Assembly: GCA_038501785.1 (NCBI GenBank) | Contig: JBAMJR010000065.1 | Coordinates: forward strand, 5,344,501-5,408,500 | Reading direction: 5' to 3' | Length of the DNA: 64,000 nt | Origin: Myoxocephalus aenaeus | Taxonomy: Eukaryota > Chordata > Actinopteri > Perciformes > Cottidae | Shown here: positions 34,346 through 47,437 of the stretch, piece by piece | How the letters are laid out: every line of letters starts with the position of its first letter | How positions within the stretch are numbered: position 1 is the first letter of the stretch | Program-made: the position numbers and the translations under genes | Notes under the pieces: generated by a model | Databases searched by the model: none | What the model was told of the DNA's origin: nothing | Seen by the model: the letters and a program-made list of their open reading frames with translations, nothing else

Positions 34346-37300
34346 GACTTTTAACCGATGCTAAGAGCGAAGACCGAGAAGCTCCGAGAAAGTGTGACGC
34401 GGTCTTGGCGACTTTGTTTGCGACCTGTAATTTCGACAGTGACGTCGTCGATGTTGATTCTTGTCCCTCGCCAGTGCCTGGAGTAAACAACAGTTCCCCC
34501 AGCGGGAGAAGAGGAGGGGGGAAGTAAAACAAAATTGCACTTATCCTGAGGCTGCAAGACGGCACTTCATCATCATACAGAGATGAGAGGAAAACAAGAG
34601 GGCTCTGGAGGAAAACAGAAACAACTGGGGTTCCTGGAAAGTTTTGAGAGCATCACTTGCTAAACGCACTCAAACTTTTTTGCTTGTCCTGATACATGAC
34701 CTCCGACCTGCAGCTTACTAGACCCTATACTGACCGTTAGCATATTTTAACGCAACAATTCAATATTCTGCATGATTGGTATTTACCTTCAGGTCAGTCA
34801 ACCTTCACATGACATTAGAATTATTTCTGTGGTTTAAAAAAATCTTGCTTGTTTTATTCAGGATTGGTTCTGACGTTACATTTTTAAAGCAGCATTATTG
34901 CATTTTCGGCCACTGGGGGCCAGAAGAATATCAAAACAAGCTTACATATTCACAGCCGCGATCACGCCAAGGCTGGAATATGTTGTTGTGTTTGCAAACA
35001 GTTGTCCATAAGCATTCATTTTTGGGCCACCTGGGGGATGTAAGTCCAATGTTCACTGGCCTTTCAGCTGTGTTTGTTTTCCACCAGCTTCTGAGGAAAA
35101 ATAGTACATGTTATTTACTTTGCAGGTAGTGAAGGCCACTTATCAGAGCTTGTTTGCAAAAAACAATACAGCTGCCTTCTGCTGCTAGAAACAAGTTTGA
35201 GGTTGAGTTTGATGTGGAAGAAAATAAGAAGTGAGCTTTTTTTTTGTACTTCGTTTTTTAAATTTGTGCTGTGTTACTGTTTATTTTGTTACCAATATTA
35301 TAAAAATATACATTGTGGTTGCAGATATACACCTTTTTTAGTTTGGGTATGCAACTTTAACCAATTAAAGAAAAAACAGCTCCATTTTTAAAAGGTAAGG
35401 GGATTGTGTGAATGTAGTGGCTTGTTACATTTAAAACGTGTAATGGAATAAAGTACTTATAGCAAAGTAACAATAAGAGGAGCCTTGATAAGAATAGTTG
35501 TCGTGGCACTTGCTTTCCGGCACAGAAGGGCATCATGTGTGCACACATTTACTCACACCGTTGAGCTCATGGTGTCAACTAATAACAAAGGTGAGGAGGA
35601 AATAAGCCACAACACCTCATTACACATGCAGCCCTCCATCCGTACCGGCGTCCCCCAAACATCCATCAGACAAAACCGCCTCATCAGATGCACGCCGGAG
35701 GTCAGAGTGTGACAGCGTAAGACGAGGCGCTGATCAAAGCGATAGAGCTAAGTAGAGTGAGGGAATAGGGCAGAAGGTGACGAGCGAGTGGCTTTTACAC
35801 ACAGACAAACCTCTGACTGATGCTTTTAATTGTCCTGCTTTGGTGACGGAGATTCACTCCTACACAGTTCCATTATTGTCCCAATCTGTCCCTCACAAGC
35901 GGTTTACAAGATCAATATTGCCTCTTTTCCTTGAGGCTGACAAGAGACTTAAACTAAAAAGTCAACAGACGTGTTTCTCACAGTGTTCTATCCTCCAGAA
36001 CTGTGTGTAAGATGTCATGTTTATTCATGTGCAGTTTTCCTTTCACTGGTGTACTCCCATTTCCGGCTACTTCTATAGATGCTGTCGACCTACACAAACA
36101 TATCATTACACATCAGACGAGAGGCTTACCAGTATGTAAAGTTCCACCTTGGCCATCCACAACACTTTATAAAATGCCGTTTCCAAGTTAATAATCCGAT
36201 AATATATAGGATTATATAGCACTGGTAAAGGATCCGATCCGTTCTTCATCATCTTGGAGATGATACTCATGTACGTTTACTTGGATGCAGGACTCCCTGT
36301 GAGTATTTTCACTGTGTGTTATTTTCTAGTTAAAGCGGCACTTTTAAATCAACTTTGGATGAAATGACGACGTACAGTATAACGTGAAATAAGTTGCTCA
36401 GAGTGACGAATCCAACTCAAACCCTCAGACGTCAAACAATCGCACCAGAACTGGATCTTGTGGCCGAAGAGACGACGCTCACAAGCTGCCGCTGCGTCGA
36501 CAAAAACGTGCCCACCAGTGTTCTGCATATGGCTACTGCAACACCTAAGGGCGCCAAACTCTTGCATAATACGGTTTGTATATGAATATTCGACACCCAA
36601 CATATGCTGAAGACTGCACACAGGAGTAGGGCCTCACTTTGCCATTAATAATGGGCTGTTTTTAGAGATTTGCACCTGCCTCGGATGAGCTCCGTGGTTT
36701 TGTTCAGCATCTTTTAAAAACAGCTTTTTGTCCTTAAAGATTCACTCCCACAGAAACCCTGGAAAAGTTCTTTTGAAGTTGTGAATTTCTTTGATCCGTT
36801 GTAAACAAAGTTATTTGTCCTGTGATATTGTGGCTTCACTGCGCTACAGTGGCGGCCGGCCAATAGAGGGCCGCAGGGCCTGGCCCCACCCACCTTGAGC
36901 CAGAAAAAAAAAAAAAAAAAAAAAACATTATTTATAATTTTAATTATAAAAAATTTATAAAAATATTAATAACTTATACTAATTGTCAATATGTATGTGT
37001 TTGAGCTATGGAATGTAGCCAGTAATATTTGTAAAATAGGATATCTGCGCTAAATATCTGCTTTTCCTGCTCGTCCTCTCTGCTCTGAGCTGCTCATGCA
37101 CTTCTCTGCTGGTCTCTAATGCTCGTGCACATGCCGGGGCCACGAAGCATTTGGCCCAAGAAAGTCGGGTCTAATACGCAGTTTAGCCAATCACTGACTA
37201 AAGATATAAATGATGGACATATCATTTATCCAATCCGCGCCCTAAAAAGGACTTCTGCGGGGCCAGGCCCCGGGTGCGCTCACAGCTAGTCTCTCGTTCT

Positions 37301-37710
37301 CATCTCGCGTGTTCTCGTTCTCTTCGCTTGTATTCTCGTCTGCACGTCTCTCTCAGCGCCATTTTAACGTCATGACAATGGAGCCCTAAGACTCAAGCCT
37401 AACTAGATCAAATATCTCCTCCAAGACTTGGACTGCATGCTGCTGTCGGTTATAAGGGATTACATTCTGGAGGAAGTAAAGAACGCTGATTTGTATCGCC
37501 AAGTGGACGAGAAGAGTCAACTGATATTTCCAGCTGATGCTCATGCTAAGCTACATCGGCGCTAAAGGTACATCACTATCCAGAACGCCACGGACACCAT
37601 AGGTCCAGCGCTTATGACGGGCTGCTGTAATGAGGGGAGCCACAGTGCAGCTTTATTCCTGACATTGCCCTCCGGAACTAAGCAGCGGCGACGGGGAGGG
37701 AGAGGCCAGG

Positions 37711-37866
37711 GCTACCGTTAGCTAGCGGGCTAACGTGCTACCGTTAGCTAGCGGACTAACGGGCTACCGTTAGCTAGCGGGCTAACGTGCTACCGTTAGC
37801 TAGCGGACTAACGGGCTACCGTTAGCTAGCGGACTAACGTGCTACCGTTAGCTAGTGGACTAACGT
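37711..37866. repeat. 26-bp tandem repeat, 6 copies, palindromic unit
   Basis: Unit GCTACCGTTAGCTAGCGGGC + TAACGT, six times with exact 26-base spacing (37711, 37737, 37763, 37789, 37815, 37841). Alternating units have GCGGGC or GCGGAC and end in CGT or CGG. Each unit contains the near-palindrome GTTAGCTAGCGGGCTAAC. It lies within the 2.88-kb hAT element. Confidence 0.95.
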
Positions 37867-39121
37867 TAGCCCGCTAGCACTGCTACACAAAGAGAAAACA
37901 GTTGTTTAGTTACAGACGGAACAACATCATCCCAAATGTGGACATGCTATTCAACCAGCTGCAGAAGAGGAACATCGACCCTGTCTTCATTAAAGGTATT
38001 AAACTATACTGTAACAGACTGAGTGACATGTCATGTTAACCTGTTATGTTGGAGAGGAGGCTATGACCGGGAGCAGAGTGAAGCATGCTAAGAGGTTTTG
38101 ACTGTTGTTCTGGGCTAGGCTACGGCCCACAGTAGCCTGTTCTGTTGTTAGCGAATAAACACACAATAAGCAAGCTAACGTCTCGTATTTACATGTGATA
38201 GGAACCATCTTTACGTCCTATGTTTGTGTTGGGACACTTTTAGTTGTGACAAGCTCCTGAAAACATGTGCCGCGGTAGAAGTGTTTACTCTGCTAAAAGC
38301 TAGTTTAAAAGATATAAGTTAAAGTGACAACAAAGTGTTGATTTGTCGACGTATATTGTTATCCAAGTGGACCATCTCCCTCTCAGTTGTGTGCAGCAGC
38401 GAGGTATGTTGTTATGTTAATGATTCGTCGCGCATATTTACGTGCAAACAGTTTACTGTGTAACATGAACGCCAACTTGTTTTGTCTGTTGAAATGTAAT
38501 TAAACAGCTGGACGGTGGATTGATGACGGTGGTGTTGACTGAGGCGCACGTTAAGAATAAATCCATCAGTAACAGAAGAACCAAGGGGTTGTGTATTTCC
38601 TGGAGGGAGTGACAAGTTGCTCACGTCCAACAGTCTGTAAAAGCCTACATGGGCCTAGTCATCAAAGTGAACGAATATGATAGAAAACATCACAATGATA
38701 TTTGTTTAAATATTTTAAAAGGAAAAAAATCTGATTTTTATAAAAATGCGGGTAGTTAATAACATGATTATTCAGGTGTCCACCAAGTCAATGTCTAGAA
38801 GAGGCCTGTAAAAGATAAATCAACTTACATTATCAATAAAGCTATTTTGATGAAAGTGATTCTGATTGAACACTTATGTCCAAGTCAAGTATTTCTACAA
38901 TACAATGTATGTAAAATCTTACAAATAACTTTAGATGATGGGAAATTATAACTACATCATCAGAATGTATCAGACGGTCAGTTACCAGCGTGTCCTCCCT
39001 TTCAGAAAACAGTCCACTATGTTATTGAATAGTTGCCAACTTGCCATCTTCAAAAACAACTAGGTATGTGATGCCATCCTGATGAAGCCAAGGAGCGGTT
39101 CTCCTCTTCACAGAGACTGTC

Positions 39122-39354
39122 AGTCTTCTCAGGATCCTCATCACCGTGGCAACAGCTGAATCCAGAGGTGTTTCTGTACTTTGAAGAGGATCAAGACCTT
39201 CCTCAGAAACACCATGACACAGGATGGCCTTAATGCTCTGGCTATGCTCTCCATGGAGAAGAAACTTGTCAGGGACATGCCTGACTTCAATAAGAAGGCC
39301 ATTGAGAGGTTTGCCACTCAGAAGGACAGAAGAGCAAAGTTTCTTTACAAATAA
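39122..39354 (+). pseudogene. hAT transposase C-terminal dimerisation domain, frameshifted
   Basis: One + frame reads RILITVATAESRGVSVL (to 39181). The next continues LKRIKTFLRNTMTQDGLNAL, then AMLSMEKKLVRDMPDFNKKA, and ends RRAKFLYK at the TAA 39352-39354. Together these match the hAT-C dimerisation motif (VTVA-x-AE-R-F...LK-IK-x-LR-x-TM...L-x-LA). The reading-frame change near 39180 shows that it is broken. Upstream, about 37404-37564 is another open stretch in the element without a match I can name. Confidence 0.78.
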
Positions 39355-39478
39355 TCTGTCTCATAAAAACATGCAGGTTTCCTCACCACACTGATTTGTG
39401 TTTCCCCAACAAACAAGGTTCATATGGGGAATCTTAAAATATAAACTTGTTCTATTAGACTGTGTGTGTGTGTGTTTA

Positions 39479-39488
<10 letters not shown>

Positions 39489-39539
<51 letters not shown>
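39489..39539 (+). repeat. (TA)n microsatellite after a short TG run
   Basis: TG run at 39461-39474, TTTATTTATTTA spacer, then a TA run to 39539, all inside the hAT element. Confidence 0.95.
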
Positions 39540-39541
<2 letters not shown>

Positions 39542-40722
39542 AAAAAATACTGAATTGTATGAATAATGTCCTTATTATGTTAGTGTTGGAATAAATGTTT
39601 AAATATTCAACTGCAAAGTAGTAATGTGTTTTTTTATACCTTTTTTGCATTGAATCATACTAGGATTTTTGCTGAAATTGATTGGCTGGCCCCACCCAAA
39701 AAAAAATCCACCAGCCGCCACTGCTGCGCTACCTGAATGTATACCTCAGGAAATAATTCATTATCTGTCAACTTTGAGGATTGATGTTGTGAATGTGATT
39801 CTCTTTAACTAAACTTTGTGAAAACGTGTGCATTAATGTTTCAAAAATGAGTTTGAACGCAATCTTTGAAATTAAGAACATGACAAATCTGAGACAGATG
39901 TAATATTCAGAATTAATGTGCATTATCAAACCACTCCGACTTAATCGCGACGGCGCCTTATCCCCCCCCAATAGACTCTATAGATTTGAGATAAATAAGG
40001 AAAAATAGCTTGAGTCCTAAATCCAAATCCAAACTTTGAGTGAGGGAATAAATGTTTGAGCCAATGCAGTGTGTCTGTGTTGATATAATGAGCAAGCTGT
40101 GGACATGAATCATTTCCGTCATTGCAGGTATTACAGTCCTGTGCCTTGGGCAATACGCCATGATTGATAACTCAGATGATTACACTTTGCCAATGGGAGA
40201 GGGAGGATGAGCAGGAAAGAGGAGGGGAGGAAAGGAAGGGGTATAATGACACTAATGATAATTACAGAATTGTTAATACCTGAATCTTTTACGAAGTAGC
40301 TGTGCCCTTAGTCCTAGACGTAGCAGACATCCTTTAATGCCCCTGTATCATTTCAGTGTGGGCATTGTCTCAATTCAGAGACAATGGTATAACTATACAT
40401 CTCACAGGGCGTGACCGATGATTTACTTTCTCTGAGTGTATATTTATCTGAATACATCAAGTCCTCCACAACATGAATGACTGTTATTTACCAGATGCCG
40501 TCGCCACGTCGAGGCTTTTTCCTGCGGTTGTTGGGTGTGTGTTCTTTCATTGTGTGTGTGTGGCCGACGCGCTAACACATCTGTTACATGTCAACCTTCA
40601 TTAGAAGGACACGTTAGCCTCATACATGCAGTATGTACCCTCTATGTCACAGACACATATGGCTGTTTATTTATAGGTGGTGTCAATACAAAGATGACAG
40701 CCTGCTCATCCCCTGTGGATGG

Positions 40723-40725
<3 letters not shown>

Positions 40726-40811
<86 letters not shown>
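40726..40811 (+). repeat. (TG)43 microsatellite
   Basis: Uninterrupted TG run. Confidence 0.98.
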
Positions 40812-40812
<1 letters not shown>

Positions 40813-42574
40813 CTAAAATATGTATGTATACAGTAAGAAGAAGTTGCAATTTCATGCTATAATCAGTCATGTCATTAAGAAGGGTTCAAAATGTTAATCA
40901 AAATTGATCTAATTGTGGGGTACTTTCTGGCAAGAAAATACTAGAATACACTTGTGAATACCATCTATAGCCAAACATATGTTGCTTCTGAGCCATGGAC
41001 CTGCAAATCAACCGGGAGACTACACTGTACACTTTGAATCTCTCGAGCTTCTTAAATCTTGAAATGTCTTTCTTGCTTTTTACACATTCAATCTGCAACA
41101 GCTGAGTTTTTCGCAGCGCAAACAAGCTGTCGCTGACACAGTTAGTTTTTAAATCACATTTTCATTATTTTGAAGTTTATTAAGCTCTATTTAAACAGAA
41201 GTTAGCAACATTAGCATTCATTTGGAGTCATTTCCCTGACGACTCCGGTAAATAAGTCCAGTATTTCTTAGTCAACTCCCGAGGAGAATATCTGGCTCTT
41301 CAGCTGATAAACGCTCCACTGTGTTATTGCCACAACTTTTGAGGAATGCAGAGAGATCCCTGCAACATCTAATTTCCAGACAACATGATGACACTCAACT
41401 TTGAAAAATGACTTTTCTCTGAATGTTGCTGCGTCATGTTGGCTGCCCTTTCCCAGCAGTCTGCACTTATAGCAGCTTGCTAATTACTGGACAGGGGCCT
41501 CACTCTCCCAAACCAGACCTGACAGTGTTTGGCAGCATCACAGCAGCCGAATGAAGAAAGGGAAAGTCAATGAAAACTCCCCTGCTGTGTTCTCAGGTGA
41601 ACAGTCCTTCTAAAAGCATCAGCGTTTGACTATCATGTGTAAAGGTTGAACCTGCACTCTAAATAAACTAAGCTCATGGAAAAACATTTACTTTCTGCAC
41701 GGCTGAACAGACACCGAACAGGTCATAGTAAGCAGAATGGTGTGTGTGTTTGTGTGTGTATGCCCTTGCACATTTGTGTGTTTGTATTTTTGTTTTCTTT
41801 ATAGTATGTGTGTGTTACTACGAATCAGCTCTGCGAGTATTTATGCACAAGCACCGACATGTGTTTGCTGTTACCGTTCGTGTGCGTCGTTGTGTTAATA
41901 ACTCTTTGCTACCTGATAAAAAAAATTCTGTCAGTCACGCGGCAACTGTGTCGGGATGATAATCACCGCCCGGTTAGCCTGTCTGGAGCCAGACAGGCCG
42001 ACAAACACTCACCTACACGTACCAATTTTATGGACTTTAGCTGCAACTCGCTTTTCAGAAAGCTTATATAACTCTGGTGTATCCCACCTGTATGACCTTT
42101 GACCCTTGGCTCTTCTTAATTTGTACTCAAGGGGTCAAGCAAGCAGAGGATACTATGCAGACAGTTTAATCCTGCAGGCATAATATAACACCAATGGGTC
42201 CGCCTCTTCAGTATAAATCAATAGGAGTACTGTTTTAATCCACCCACCTGTTTCAGAGAGGGATAAAGGGAGTAACTGATGGATATGAGAAGGGATTTAA
42301 TGCAAGAATAAAATACAACTTGGAACATTTTACGAGTCAAAAATATTTCATTTTAGAGGGCCCTTTATATATTTCTTATTTTAAACAGAGAGCAGACAGG
42401 CTCGTCTGCTTGCAAGTGAGAGGAGGAGAGGCTAATCGAGAGAGCCGGATAAGTCACTGCTCTCCCTTCGAGAGGAGGATGGAAATGAGATTCAAGGGTG
42501 AGGATGAACAGCCGAGGGTGGATAAGGTAAGTAAAGGGGAGTGATGACTGGATGACTGGATGAATGCAGAGGAG

Positions 42575-42650
42575 CAGGGGCGTAAATATTGATAAATAAT
42601 AATGCAGGCAGTATGGTTGCACTGGGGCCCATGGGGGACGGGACCGTAGA
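42575..42650. mobile_element. hAT-like left-end fragment (candidate)
   Basis: CAGGGGCGTAAATATTGATA then TGGTTGCACTGGGGCCCATG resembles the left end of a common fish hAT-type non-autonomous element. The right end and target duplication are not visible; the (TG)n at 42708 may have replaced or interrupted it. Confidence 0.35.
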
Positions 42651-42706
42651 GAGAGCAAACCGGACGAGTGATGCAAATACACCAAGGTTCAAAGATAATA
42701 GGGTAC

Positions 42707-42707
<1 letters not shown>

Positions 42708-42789
<82 letters not shown>
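42708..42789 (+). repeat. (GT)41 microsatellite
   Basis: Uninterrupted GT run. Confidence 0.98.
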
Positions 42790-42790
<1 letters not shown>

Positions 42791-43882
42791 GTTGTCGTTA
42801 CATGCATACCGTCCTTCCAAAGTTCCGTCTTTACAGGAAGTTAGGTTTAGGCAACAAAACCCCTTAGAAAAGAGCGTGGACTCCTCCATGAAAGTGTTGC
42901 CTCCACTCACCAACTGTCGGTACCTGACGAGTTGGGAGGAGAACGGCGTTGGCAGAGGAAGGATGGCTGAGAGAGGAAAAAGGCTTAAAGGGAGGTGGTG
43001 AGGTGAGCTGTGTCAGTGCCGAAGTCGGTGCCCAGTGCTTCACTTTTCGCTGGCAGATGGGTCCCGTCGTGGTGCCGCCTGAAGGATGGCGTGCCATGCA
43101 GACGCCATCACTGGGAACACACACACACACACGTGTTCTCTTGTAATTCCACTTCCTGTCTTGCCAGCATCGCCGCAACACTGACAGATTGAGAGCAAAC
43201 AGGGAGGCAGGCAATCAGCTCAGACACCTGAGAGCGCCCTAAGGACCCCCGCTCTAGCTGGCAGGTGGAAGGGACTGCTGGATATGCTGCAGAACACCAA
43301 TTAGGCCCTAAAAAAAAAGAAAGCTCCATTAAAGGACCAATCAAAGAGCCATTAGACGAATGAGAAGAGTAGTAGCTGTTGGGTCTGGACCAACCTGTGC
43401 AAACATCCCAACAGCAGTGTACTTTTATTGGACGGTCACATGGTCAGGCGTCACGCTCAGCTGCTGAGGTTGTGCTGACACTGCAGGCTGACACGACAGA
43501 AGGTCACAGCTTATCGTGTTGAACTATGACATTGTGTTCCTTCGTCCCCTTTTTTTTTTTCAGTGGATGGCAGGTGGGGATGACAAAAGCAAGAAGCAAA
43601 AATTGTCTGAAAGATATTCCTTTAAATACCGAGCCATTTTGACATAACATGGAAGAATACTTGCAGTGGATCTCATCCAAGGAATAAAAAAAGAACTATT
43701 TCCTGCAGGGCAGTGATGTAGTGAGCTGCAACTGAATTCCCTTTTCAGTCGTTAAAACGCGGCGGACTTCACAAGGGCGAGGCAAAGAATGGTTCTCAGA
43801 CTGAAATTGCCGTCTAATCACTTGACTATGTGATTACTTTCTATTGCTATCCACCGATGTGGCAACTCTAGACACATCTCTA

Positions 43883-43883
43883 A

Positions 43884-43916
<33 letters not shown>

Positions 43917-43930
43917 AGAGAGAGAGAGAA
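43883..43930 (+). repeat. Compound GT/GC/GA microsatellite
   Basis: GTGTGTGTGT, then GCGCGCGT, then GTGAGAGAGAGAGAG: three dinucleotide types in succession. Confidence 0.9.
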
Positions 43931-44060
43931 ACAGAGACAGAGAGTGAGAGAGCCGAAGACAGACAGATAGACAAGTGTCCTTCTGCTTGATAACTCAGCC
44001 TCCATCAGGACCAATCAATACAATCCCTCAGAATTACTTTCACAACAATTACCCTTCGTC

Positions 44061-44066
<6 letters not shown>

Positions 44067-44122
<56 letters not shown>
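44067..44122 (+). repeat. (AG)28 microsatellite
   Basis: Uninterrupted AG run. Confidence 0.97.
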
Positions 44123-44125
<3 letters not shown>

Positions 44126-45104
44126 CTGTATGCTTCCCATTCCTCCAGACACAGTGACAGTGTTTATTAAAGTCAGCACCATGCACTTACCTTTTGTAAT
44201 AAGTTGAATTACGTGACTAAATATCCCAAACAGGAAGACAAACAGTTACTGGACTGATACAACTTGGCTCCTAGTTGTGTAGTTTTGGACATCATCATAA
44301 TTATCATCATCATCAATAATGTTAATGACATTGTTCTCTCTTAGTTGCAGTAACTGCTGACATCTGGATGAACATCCATTATAGTTGGGACCGACTTTCT
44401 ATCGTACAATTCTGTCTCCTAGAAATTACCTTTATAGACAACTAGTGCAAACGCAAATGTGAAGGAATGCTGCCCTGATTATGATTATTATGCCAAATTA
44501 ATAAGGACATTTTGCCAATTTAAGAATCTGGCAAGTTTTAAAATAAAGATATTTTAGCTCTCTTTGTTTTAATGTGTGTGTCTGTGGCTGCAGACACTTT
44601 GTTCATATTGTTTAGGTCTATACATGTTGTCTGCTTTTGTTTTGTTCTGCTGTTTTTCTATGAGAAATGGTAGATTATTTCATTTATGTGCCTTAATATT
44701 GCCTGTTGCACCTGCCATGATGTCCATGGTTGACGATAGGGAGAGATAGTCTAGTTTGAACACCTCAGAGTAAAGTGGGTTGGATCCTTCTTGGCTTGTT
44801 TACAACCTGTCTGATTGCCTGACTGATCGTTTCTCACCCGTCTGACTTTCTATTGGAAATGTCGCCGTGTTTTCAGATCTCACAAATTACTCTTGTGAGC
44901 ACAGAGTTATCATAACGGATGCAAGTGATGTCCAAAACTAAGAAAATAAGACCCAGGTTGCAATAATAAACCAGATTGATCCTTTCCCCAAGAGACGGGA
45001 TGAATGGAAAAAAATGCGCTCTCCTGCCAAGAAAGAGCTGGTCGTATCTGATTGAGTAATGCTTGAGTGGAAAATATTAATATTTAGTTTTGTTGAGATA
45101 CAGA

Positions 45105-45106
<2 letters not shown>

Positions 45107-45154
<48 letters not shown>
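45107..45154 (+). repeat. (CT)24 microsatellite
   Basis: Uninterrupted CT run followed by a CT-rich region and, at 45300-45460, a GA-rich region. Confidence 0.97.
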
Positions 45155-45157
<3 letters not shown>

Positions 45158-46578
45158 TCCTCTTCCCCGTTCTCTCTCTCCACCTCTCTGTCCTTTTAAG
45201 TGGGGATATATCCTTGTTACATGGTGGCAGATTGACTTTGGCTGGAAAATAGGGATCATGTATCCTTGGGGTGACATTTGTCTTCATAGATAGCTTGTTG
45301 AGACAGAGAGAAAGAGGCCGAGAGAAACAGAGAGTGACAGAGAGATGGTCAATAAGTAATAAATAGCAAGGACAAGACGGAGAGAGTTACGGACGTGGGA
45401 AGAAGGAAACAGGCGGAGAAATAGGACACAGAAGGACAAGAGAAAATGGAGGAAATGTGAAAACGACATAAAAAATGATCTTCAGACTGTCTGGCTGCTT
45501 TGAGCATCTGGGAGGGGAGGATGCAGCGGGGGAGAAGTGTGAGGTGAATAAAGTATACTATCTTTTCTCCTCTCGTTCATTCGTGGACCAGGAAACACCG
45601 GGCCACCCGTCCTCTGGTCTTAATTACAGTAGAACGCATGAAACAGCTGTCCTCAACGTCAGCACATGGCTGCTGGTCTGGGATCTGTGGAGGGATACAG
45701 CAGGGAGACAGATGCTGACAACTAATGGTTGTCGTTATGGAAACACCCAACACACAAGTCTGTGTGTGTGTGTGCATATAATACCCATAATAATGGGTTG
45801 TGGTTAGCATTATTGCACATGAGTATTCACCACCCGGCGAGCACGCTTAGGGACCTAAATCAAACACTTTGTTTTCTTACGCATACGCTTTAGTAACGCA
45901 TTGCGACATTATGAGCTTCGGGCCTTTTGCTTGGAGGACATTTTAGTAACGGGACCTTTTTCTAAATTTAATTTAATTCCTCTGCACTAGACCTTAGCAT
46001 GCTGAACACTCCGGCTAAAGAGGTCATGGGCGAGTGGCGTTAGTACAGACTGTGCGTCACAGAAGGGAACGTTTTTAGACAGCAGAAACCAGCTTAGAAC
46101 TTCTAATAATTACTTTAAAAGAGAGGTTTACAAAACCAAGTTATGATGCCACAAATTTTCATGAGAGTCGTAGTTTTTTTTTTTTTATGTCCTCACAAAG
46201 TCATTGTTTAACTTTGTTAAATTTACAAAGGTTCCAAGGTATAATACCCAGAGCTTCATTTCGTGGGACGGCGACCGGCCTGGCCATCATTGCTTTGGCT
46301 CTCTATATTGGTGTTCTCCAGTGGGTGTGACATTTTATTACTGACTTTTACGTGGCCATGAACAGCATAATAAATAGGCTGGATACTACAGGGCCACAAC
46401 ACAGAATCACAACTGTAATTGTTCTGTCAGCATAGAAAAGGAATCAGTTATATTGTCTGCGTCTCAAAGTCTGTGTGACTATTTATGGTTTCACATACAG
46501 TATATGCCTTAATGAGATTTTTTAGTGGAGCCAGCAATATTGACAATGATATACTACATAGTAAAGTGGATGATAGGC

Positions 46579-46581
<3 letters not shown>

Positions 46582-46639
<58 letters not shown>
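46582..46639 (+). repeat. (AT)29 microsatellite
   Basis: Uninterrupted AT run. Confidence 0.97.
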
Positions 46640-46642
<3 letters not shown>

Positions 46643-47372
46643 TAACTTAATAAGATCAACAGTTCATCTTCTCTTATCATCCAAGCCAATCTATAACACC
46701 CTCATCCTCGGTAATACACAGCATATGTAAGAGCTCAGTCACACACACACACTCACACACACCAACCATGTCATTTGTGGATACACGGACAGAGCAAGGT
46801 CACTGAGGGCATTTGTGTGAGCAGCAGTGTTGAATGTTTGGACTGGAAACTGCACTCGACGCCACTTCAAACAATGCGTCGCACCGAACAATTGTCCTCT
46901 GTGTTCGGTGTGTTTGTGGCTATTTTTACTCGCTCATTCAGCTGCTTTTATTGGACAAACTGGAGCAGTGACCAACAGTCTGTTGTCTTTGTTGTTTACT
47001 TGAAGATACTGAAGAAAAAAAAAAGATACAGAGGGGAGAGATAGAATTTCAAGAGAAGAGAGGGGAGAAGAAACATTCTGGGGAAAATGAGATGAAATAA
47101 ATGACAACAAAAACCACAGAAAGAGTGAGTAACGTCAGCAACATGTATTCAGAATCACTATGCTGCTACTCTTAGGTATGTCACTTGCAAATTCTTTGCA
47201 GCATGAAGCGAGTGCATTGGGTTTATCTGTAAAACCACATATAGAGAGCCAAAGGTTGCACTACATTATGATTAGCATTTTGTGTGCACTCCGTCTCCCA
47301 ATTTCATTTGACAGTTGTATTGGAATATGTATTAAAGTACACCAAAATACAGTTGCAGTAGGAGCTCAGGTG

Positions 47373-47374
<2 letters not shown>

Positions 47375-47433
<59 letters not shown>
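47375..47433 (+). repeat. (TA)29 microsatellite
   Basis: Uninterrupted TA run less than 1 kb from the (AT)29 at 46582. Confidence 0.97.

Positions 47434-47437
<4 letters not shown>

Larger units (their letters stand above)
31933..36846. other. Intergenic, retroposon fragments
   Basis: Contains the LINE-tail-like block at 33239-33360, a tRNA-SINE candidate at 34279-34345, a dispersed-repeat stretch at about 34900-35410, and a 19-base string (TGATACATGACCTCCGACC) present at both about 32639 and about 34690. No host exon recognised. Confidence 0.55.
36847..39723 (+). mobile_element. hAT transposon, 2.88 kb, with 8-bp TSD
   Basis: The left end CAGTGGCGGCCGG matches the complement of the right end CCAGCCGCCACTG. 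TGGCCCCACCCA lies just inside the left end, and GGCTGGCCCCACCC just inside the right. A perfect 8-bp duplication CTGCGCTA flanks it (36839-36846 and 39724-39731). Inside are a poly-A run (36905-36925), a 26-bp tandem array (37711-37866), a TG/TA repeat (39461-39539) and a frameshifted transposase C-terminus (39122-39354). It is the largest transposon in the window and is not autonomous in its present state. Confidence 0.92.

Noticed and set aside
34279..34527. 82-codon ORF with plausible-looking composition
   Set aside because: It begins in a tRNA-like SINE head with a B box, has no family similarity I recognise and no splice context.
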